Shown: one piece after another, positions 13,491 through 14,499 of the stretch
Numbering within the stretch: position 1 is the first letter of the stretch
Layout: each line of letters begins with the position of its first letter
Source: Promethearchaeota archaeon
GTDB lineage: Archaea > Asgardarchaeota > Lokiarchaeia > Sigynarchaeales > SOKP01
DNA: 14,499 nucleotides
NCBI GenBank assembly: GCA_016839845.1
Contig: JAEOTL010000048.1
Location: forward strand, 1 to 14,499
Reading direction: 5' to 3'
Translations under genes and position numbers: made by a program
The notes under the pieces: generated by a model
Told to the model about the DNA's origin: nothing
What the model saw: the letters and a program-made list of their open reading frames with translations, nothing else
Databases searched by the model: none

Positions 13491-13498
13491 TTTTTTTT
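13491..13498 (+). terminator. Oligo-T terminator of the ABC transporter operon
   Basis: Eight T residues 28 bases after the last permease stop, without a clear hairpin, as expected for archaeal intrinsic termination. The threonine aldolase gene that follows appears to have its own promoter. Confidence 0.5.
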
Positions 13499-13569
13499 AC
13501 ACTTAAACTAAAGAATTTGGATATAAATTCATCTCGATATAAAATCTGTATCATTCATTTTATACCCTT

Positions 13570-13579
13570 AAGAGCTCTT
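13570..13579. promoter_or_regulatory. Palindrome upstream of the threonine aldolase TATA box
   Basis: AAGAGCTCTT is a perfect 10-bp palindrome 11 bases upstream of the TATA candidate, in the place where archaeal activators or repressors often bind. CCCTTA (13565-13570) and TAAGGG (13595-13600) form a second 6-bp inverted pair spanning the promoter. Confidence 0.35.
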
Positions 13580-13590
13580 TTTCTAAAGTA

Positions 13591-13598
13591 TTTATAAG
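13591..13598 (+). promoter_or_regulatory. TATA box of the threonine aldolase gene
   Basis: TTTATAAG preceded by TAAAGTA. A start about 25 bases downstream falls near 13620, leaving a leader of roughly 25 bases with no recognisable ribosome site before the ATG at 13644. Confidence 0.45.
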
Positions 13599-13643
13599 GG
13601 AAAAGATTCATAATCATAATTTAAACTAATTACTTTTTTAATA

Positions 13644-14499
13644 ATGAGAGTTGTTGATTTAAGATCTGATACCGTTACTAAACCGTCTCCTGAAATGTGG
13701 GGGATGATTAAATCGATGGATAATTCTTTACTCGGTGATGATGTTATGCGAGAGGATCCAACGGTTAATGAATTGGAAGAAAAATCTGCACGCATCGTCG
13801 GAAAAGAAGCCGCATTGTTCGTTACTTCGGGTACACAAGGAAATTTAGTTTCACTTCTTTCCCATACCAATCCGGGTGAAGAAGTCCTCCTAGAAGAGTT
13901 CAGTCATATTATTGGACACGAAGTAGGAAGTGCTGCTCGCATTGGTGGATTAATGATAAAAACATTTCCATCAATAAAAGGAGTACCATCGCTTAATCAT
14001 CTCCAAGACTTAATTCGTGATAAGGATGACATTCATGAACCACCAACTACTTTATTATGTGCAGAAAATACCCATAATTTCCATGGTGGAGCAATTTTAA
14101 AACCAGAAATTTTAAGAGAATTGAAAGAGTTTGCGGAAAAGAATGAATTAAAACTTCAATTAGATGGGGCAAGAATTTTCAATGCTTCAATTGCTCTAAA
14201 TCAGCCAGTTACTCAATTTACTAAACATGTGGATAGTGTTATGTTTTGTTTATCTAAAGGATTATCTTGTCCTGTTGGATCTGTAGTTGCTGGATCTAAA
14301 GAGTTTATAAATAGAGCTCGTAAATTTCGTAAAATGCTTGGAGGGGGTATGCGTCAGGCAGGAATAATTGCTTCTTTTGGTTTAGTAGCACTCGAACCAA
14401 AATGGATTAAAAGGTTAGAAGAAGATCACAAAAATGCCAAATTACTCGCCGATGGCCTAAAAAATCTGGATTCGCTAATAAAAGTACATGAACCTGATA
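13644..14499 (+). CDS. ltaE: Low-specificity L-threonine aldolase (PLP-dependent), 3'-truncated
   Basis: The first 285 residues of a fold-type I PLP enzyme that splits L-threonine (and often L-allo-threonine) into glycine and acetaldehyde. The gene runs off the window with no stop; full-length relatives are about 335-350 residues. Diagnostic motifs: MRVVDLRSDTVTKPSPEM at the N-terminus, GDDVMREDPTVNELEEK, FVTSGTQGNLVSLL (phosphate-binding loop), EEFSHI with His88 that stacks on PLP, AENTHNFHGG, LQLDGARIFNAS with the Asp/Arg pair, and CLSKGLSCPVGSV with Lys205 as the Schiff-base lysine, followed by KMLGGGMRQAG. The start is the ATG at 13644, which places DLRSDT at the usual position. It sits 180 bases after the ABC importer on the same strand but with its own promoter candidate. 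Together they suggest uptake and breakdown of threonine or interconversion with glycine (inference). Confidence 0.93.
   Translation, partial: MRVVDLRSDTVTKPSPEMWGMIKSMDNSLLGDDVMREDPTVNELEEKSARIVGKEAALFVTSGTQGNLVSLLSHTNPGEEVLLEEFSHIIGHEVGSAARIGGLMIKTFPSIKGVPSLNHLQDLIRDKDDIHEPPTTLLCAENTHNFHGGAILKPEILRELKEFAEKNELKLQLDGARIFNASIALNQPVTQFTKHVDSVMFCLSKGLSCPVGSVVAGSKEFINRARKFRKMLGGGMRQAGIIASFGLVALEPKWIKRLEEDHKNAKLLADGLKNLDSLIKVHEPD

Noticed and set aside
13592..13870. 92-residue minus-strand reading frame at the start of the threonine aldolase gene
   Set aside because: It lies opposite a clear threonine aldolase coding frame and its translation has no recognisable features.
1..14499. tRNA, rRNA, CRISPR array, transposase or integrase
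   Set aside because: I looked on both strands and saw no cloverleaf with CCA-type acceptor, regular spaced repeats, or mobile-element protein motifs. By-eye reading could miss a small ncRNA.

Overview
The window looks like a piece of an anaerobic, AT-rich archaeal genome, most likely an Asgard archaeon (Lokiarchaeia or a relative). This is an inference. The support is archaeal promoter architecture (a textbook TTTATATA box behind a purine-rich BRE at 9697-9710, and no bacterial -35/-10 pairs that I could recognise), termination at bare oligo-T tracts, Shine-Dalgarno-led genes inside operons, a long coiled-coil/zinc-ribbon protein, and bacterial-looking fatty-acid and molybdoenzyme genes. A low-GC bacterium is not excluded without a search. 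I see no tRNA, rRNA, CRISPR array, insertion sequence or integrase.

Layout. (1) 1-1032, plus strand: the C-terminal part of an acyl-CoA synthetase cut by the window edge, ending at a T8 tract. (2) 1121-1750, minus strand: a coiled-coil protein with a C-terminal four-cysteine zinc ribbon; its strong ribosome site points to an ATT start upstream of the first ATG. (3) 2028-5936, plus strand: a tight three-gene operon of a nitronate monooxygenase-type FMN protein, a DmsA-like molybdopterin oxidoreductase and a DmsB-like four-cluster ferredoxin. It has no membrane anchor gene and no Tat signal, so it should be a soluble cytoplasmic redox enzyme. (4) 9380-5950, minus strand: a two-gene unit of a thiolase-like protein of the TLP1 type, without the catalytic cysteines, and a FATP/FadD6-type long-chain acyl-CoA synthetase. 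It converges with the redox operon over a 13-bp gap. (5) 9797-13463, plus strand: a complete polar amino-acid ABC importer in the order membrane-anchored binding protein, permease 1 (with an extra N-terminal membrane module), ATPase, permease 2. (6) 13644-14499, plus strand: a PLP-dependent L-threonine aldolase running off the end.

How the genes may work together (inference). Regions 1 and 4 activate and handle acyl-CoA. Region 3 could move electrons between a flavin, iron-sulfur clusters and a bis-MGD molybdenum centre on an unknown substrate; its position between two acyl-CoA ligases makes a carbon substrate worth considering alongside an N- or S-oxide. Regions 5 and 6 pair amino-acid uptake with threonine cleavage to glycine and acetaldehyde. 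The least explained parts are the redox operon and the palindrome-rich 416-bp divergent promoter region at 9381-9796.
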